A DNA stretch of 16,360 nucleotides from NCBI GenBank assembly GCA_024691145.1, contig JAILNW010000111.1, forward strand, positions 1-16,360, written 5' to 3'. Source of the DNA: Lachnospiraceae bacterium. GTDB taxonomy: Bacteria; Bacillota; Clostridia; Lachnospirales; Lachnospiraceae. Made by a program: the position numbers and the translations under genes. Every line of letters starts with the position of its first letter. The stretch's first letter is position 1. The notes under the pieces are model-generated. The model was not told the DNA's origin. It was given only the letters and a program-made list of their open reading frames with translations, and did no database searches. Shown one piece after another: positions 14,761-16,360 of this stretch.

Positions 14761-15936
14761 TCAAAATGATATATGTGCCTTTTTATAATTCATCTTTCTT
14801 CTAATCTTTCCAAATATCCCTGGCTTTGTAAAATTCTTTACAATACCAGCCAACTTCTTATTACCCTTACCCTTATAATATAATTTGTAAAAACACTTTC
14901 TTTCATCAGTAAGATGCGCTTTCTCGTAATATGAAACATTACGCTTCATGGCATCTTTTAAATTTACACTAATGTTCTTTGAATTACCTTCTATGCATTC
15001 TTTATAATAATTCTCTCCCTTAACTGTATTAGTAACAACCAAAGAAGTTCCTTTATTATCATTCATATCAGCTTCAACTTCATTAATGCCCCAGAAATCA
15101 GCAATCGTTAAATCACTATATCTGTTGTTATCCTTTACATCACAACGATAACATGATGGTCTTAAATAAATATCCCATAAAAATCCCTGAATATACTCAT
15201 CTTCAGCACCATTTCTAAGATAATTGCTTCCATCTTCAAAATCTATATTTATATAGTAGCCCTTCCAGCCATGAGACTTGTCTCTGAAATTAACTTTAAC
15301 AGGCTTCTTATTAAACTCACTTAAATACTGCTGCCATATTCCTGGTGATGGAACACCATGGCACACAAAATCAATAATTAAAAGTTTTTCATAGGATTTT
15401 CCTAAATAATTGCAAAGGCCCTTGCACTGACATGGAGTCCCGCAAAATAAAACATAACTGTCTTCTAAAAGTTTTTGTTTTATCTCTTTGAAAACACTTC
15501 CTATACTGCTTTGTGCATATTTAGATCTTAATACCCTGTCAAGCTCTTCCTCATTGTCTATGCACTCATGTCTTACATTGAAATGTTCATCAAATCCGGC
15601 TCCAAATACATAACCGCCATTCTGCAGTATATAACTTGAAATCAGACCAAAAACCCCTCCTGAAGAACTCCTCTTCCTCAGTTCATCATCATATGCATTA
15701 ACAGCATATGCCTTCCTTATATCAGCAGTGCTGACTCTCTCATTTTTACATACTTTTAGGCACAAGCCACAATTTAAACATCCCTCTTCATTAACTACCG
15801 GATAGTAAAAACCCTCACTATCCATCTGCATAGTAATGCTATCCTTAGGGCAAATATTGTAACATGCGCCACATCCTGTACATTCATCATGCTTTAAAAC
15901 ATGATTACATGTATCACTTTGCATAATCTCATTCAT
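14761..15936 (-). CDS. FrhB-like (coenzyme F420 hydrogenase beta subunit family) iron-sulfur protein
   Basis: Two ferredoxin-type [4Fe-4S] motifs lie at the N-terminus: Cys19, 22, 25, 29 (CTGCGACYNICP) and Cys53, 56, 59, 63 (CLNCGLCLKVC). The remainder (RSSSGGVFGLISSYIL, VLFCGTPCQCKGLCNYL, DFVCHGVPSPGIWQQYL, FRDKSHGWKGY, LTIADFWGI) is typical of the FrhB N- and C-terminal domains with the extra Cys residues. Members reduce or oxidise F420 or flavin in archaea, but exopolysaccharide-locus members have no proven reaction; a redox step in sugar modification is likely. It is the first gene of the operon. The start is uncertain: ATG 15936 touches the GAGGGG sequence, and an in-frame ATG four codons later (15924) is 12 bases from it. 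Confidence 0.9.
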   Translation of the reverse strand: MNEIMQSDTCNHVLKHDECTGCGACYNICPKDSITMQMDSEGFYYPVVNEEGCLNCGLCLKVCKNERVSTADIRKAYAVNAYDDELRKRSSSGGVFGLISSYILQNGGYVFGAGFDEHFNVRHECIDNEEELDRVLRSKYAQSSIGSVFKEIKQKLLEDSYVLFCGTPCQCKGLCNYLGKSYEKLLIIDFVCHGVPSPGIWQQYLSEFNKKPVKVNFRDKSHGWKGYYINIDFEDGSNYLRNGAEDEYIQGFLWDIYLRPSCYRCDVKDNNRYSDLTIADFWGINEVEADMNDNKGTSLVVTNTVKGENYYKECIEGNSKNISVNLKDAMKRNVSYYEKAHLTDERKCFYKLYYKGKGNKKLAGIVKNFTKPGIFGKIRRKMNYKKAHISF

Positions 15937-16010
15937 CCCCTCGTATAACCAAATACATCATAAAACACCCAAATTTTACCAATAATAACTCACCATTCCC
16001 CAACAGATTT

Positions 16011-16039
16011 ATCATATCTCATATTTGAATCTATGTCAA
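16011..16039 (-). promoter_or_regulatory. Predicted main promoter of the ten-gene exopolysaccharide operon
   Basis: On the minus strand a perfect TTGACA (16039-16034) is separated by 17 bases from TATGAT (16016-16011). Transcription would begin near 16004, giving a leader of about 68 bases before the first gene. No further strong promoter or terminator is seen until 6642. I see no known riboswitch in this short leader. Confidence 0.82.
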
Positions 16040-16081
16040 TTATTACATTTATCTAACTATTTATGAAAAAAACTAATTTTC

Positions 16082-16109
16082 TTGTACAAAATATCTATGA
16101 AATTATACT
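16082..16109 (+). promoter_or_regulatory. Possible promoter of the right-edge glycosyltransferase gene
   Basis: TTGTAC (16082-16087) and TATACT (16104-16109) are 16 bases apart on the plus strand; TACAAT at 16132-16137 is an alternative -10 without a good -35. The gap 15937-16180 thus holds two divergent promoters and no other recognised element. Confidence 0.35.
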
Positions 16110-16180
16110 TTCATTTATTTTAAATTTATAGTACAATAATAAATAGTGGTTATGTAATTAGAATTTAGGGGGTTATAATA

Positions 16181-16360
16181 ATGATTACTAATTTATTATC
16201 TGTTCTCATACCATGTTATAATGGTCATGAGTATCTTAATACTTGTTTAAACTGTATACTTGACCAGGACTATGATGACATAGAGGTTATTATAGTTAAT
16301 GACGGCTCAAGTGATAATAGTGAAGAGATTATACTTTCATACGAAGAACGCTTTTCAGAA
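16181..16360 (+). CDS. Family 2 glycosyltransferase, N-terminal part (runs off the right edge)
   Basis: ATG 16181, with AGGGGG eight bases upstream, opens a frame of 60 codons to the window edge. LLSVLIPCYNGHEYLNTCLN and VIIVNDGSSDNSEEII are the nucleotide-binding N-terminus of a GT-A fold family 2 glycosyltransferase. The DXD motif and everything after it lie outside. It is divergent from the main operon and likely belongs to a further transcript of the same locus. Confidence 0.9.
   Translation, partial: MITNLLSVLIPCYNGHEYLNTCLNCILDQDYDDIEVIIVNDGSSDNSEEIILSYEERFSE

Noticed and set aside
1..16360. Insertion sequences, integrases, tRNA or rRNA genes, CRISPR arrays, toxin-antitoxin or phage-defence genes
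   Set aside because: None was found on either strand; all sizeable genes fall into polysaccharide or envelope functions.

Overview
The window is A+T-rich bacterial DNA with strong Shine-Dalgarno sequences, sigma-A-type promoters, frequent GTG/TTG starts and protein families typical of Gram-positive Firmicutes. The mix of a c-di-GMP-I riboswitch, a secreted GH5 enzyme with Pro/Thr linkers and a Wzx/Wzy exopolysaccharide cluster best fits a gut or rumen clostridium, probably Lachnospiraceae. This placement rests on style and gene content, not on a marker gene.

Most of the window is one exopolysaccharide or capsule locus. A ten-gene operon on the minus strand starts at a near-consensus promoter (about 16039-16011) and runs to a bidirectional terminator at 6611-6642. 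In transcription order it encodes a FrhB-like iron-sulfur protein, an Alg14/Alg13-like split glycosyltransferase (PssD/PssE type), a GT4 glycosyltransferase, a CpsD-like ATPase with a degenerate P-loop, a membrane-anchored Ig-like surface protein, a Wzz-like chain-length protein, a Wzy-like polymerase, a GT2 glycosyltransferase and a polysaccharide pyruvyltransferase. A second minus-strand unit at the left (2240 down to 1 and beyond) encodes a GT2 glycosyltransferase, a hexapeptide acyltransferase and the N-terminal part of a Wzx flippase. Another GT2 gene begins on the plus strand at 16181 and leaves the window. No priming sugar-phosphate transferase is visible.

Between the two units lies a divergent pair: a plus-strand membrane-anchored metallophosphoesterase (5692-6606) and a minus-strand gene for a large secreted GH5-type glycoside hydrolase (2675-5410). 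The hydrolase leader carries a clear c-di-GMP-I (GEMM-I) riboswitch, followed by a hairpin that pairs with the ribosome binding site. An alternative pairing between the aptamer core and this hairpin suggests a translational switch, most simply one that turns the hydrolase off when c-di-GMP is high.

Read together, the locus makes sugar repeat units, flips, polymerises and length-controls them, decorates them with acyl and pyruvyl groups, and links a polysaccharide-cutting enzyme to the sessile/motile second messenger. The best leads are the riboswitch-hydrolase unit with its unusual domain layout, the P-loop-less CpsD homologue, and the anchored Ig-like protein beside it.
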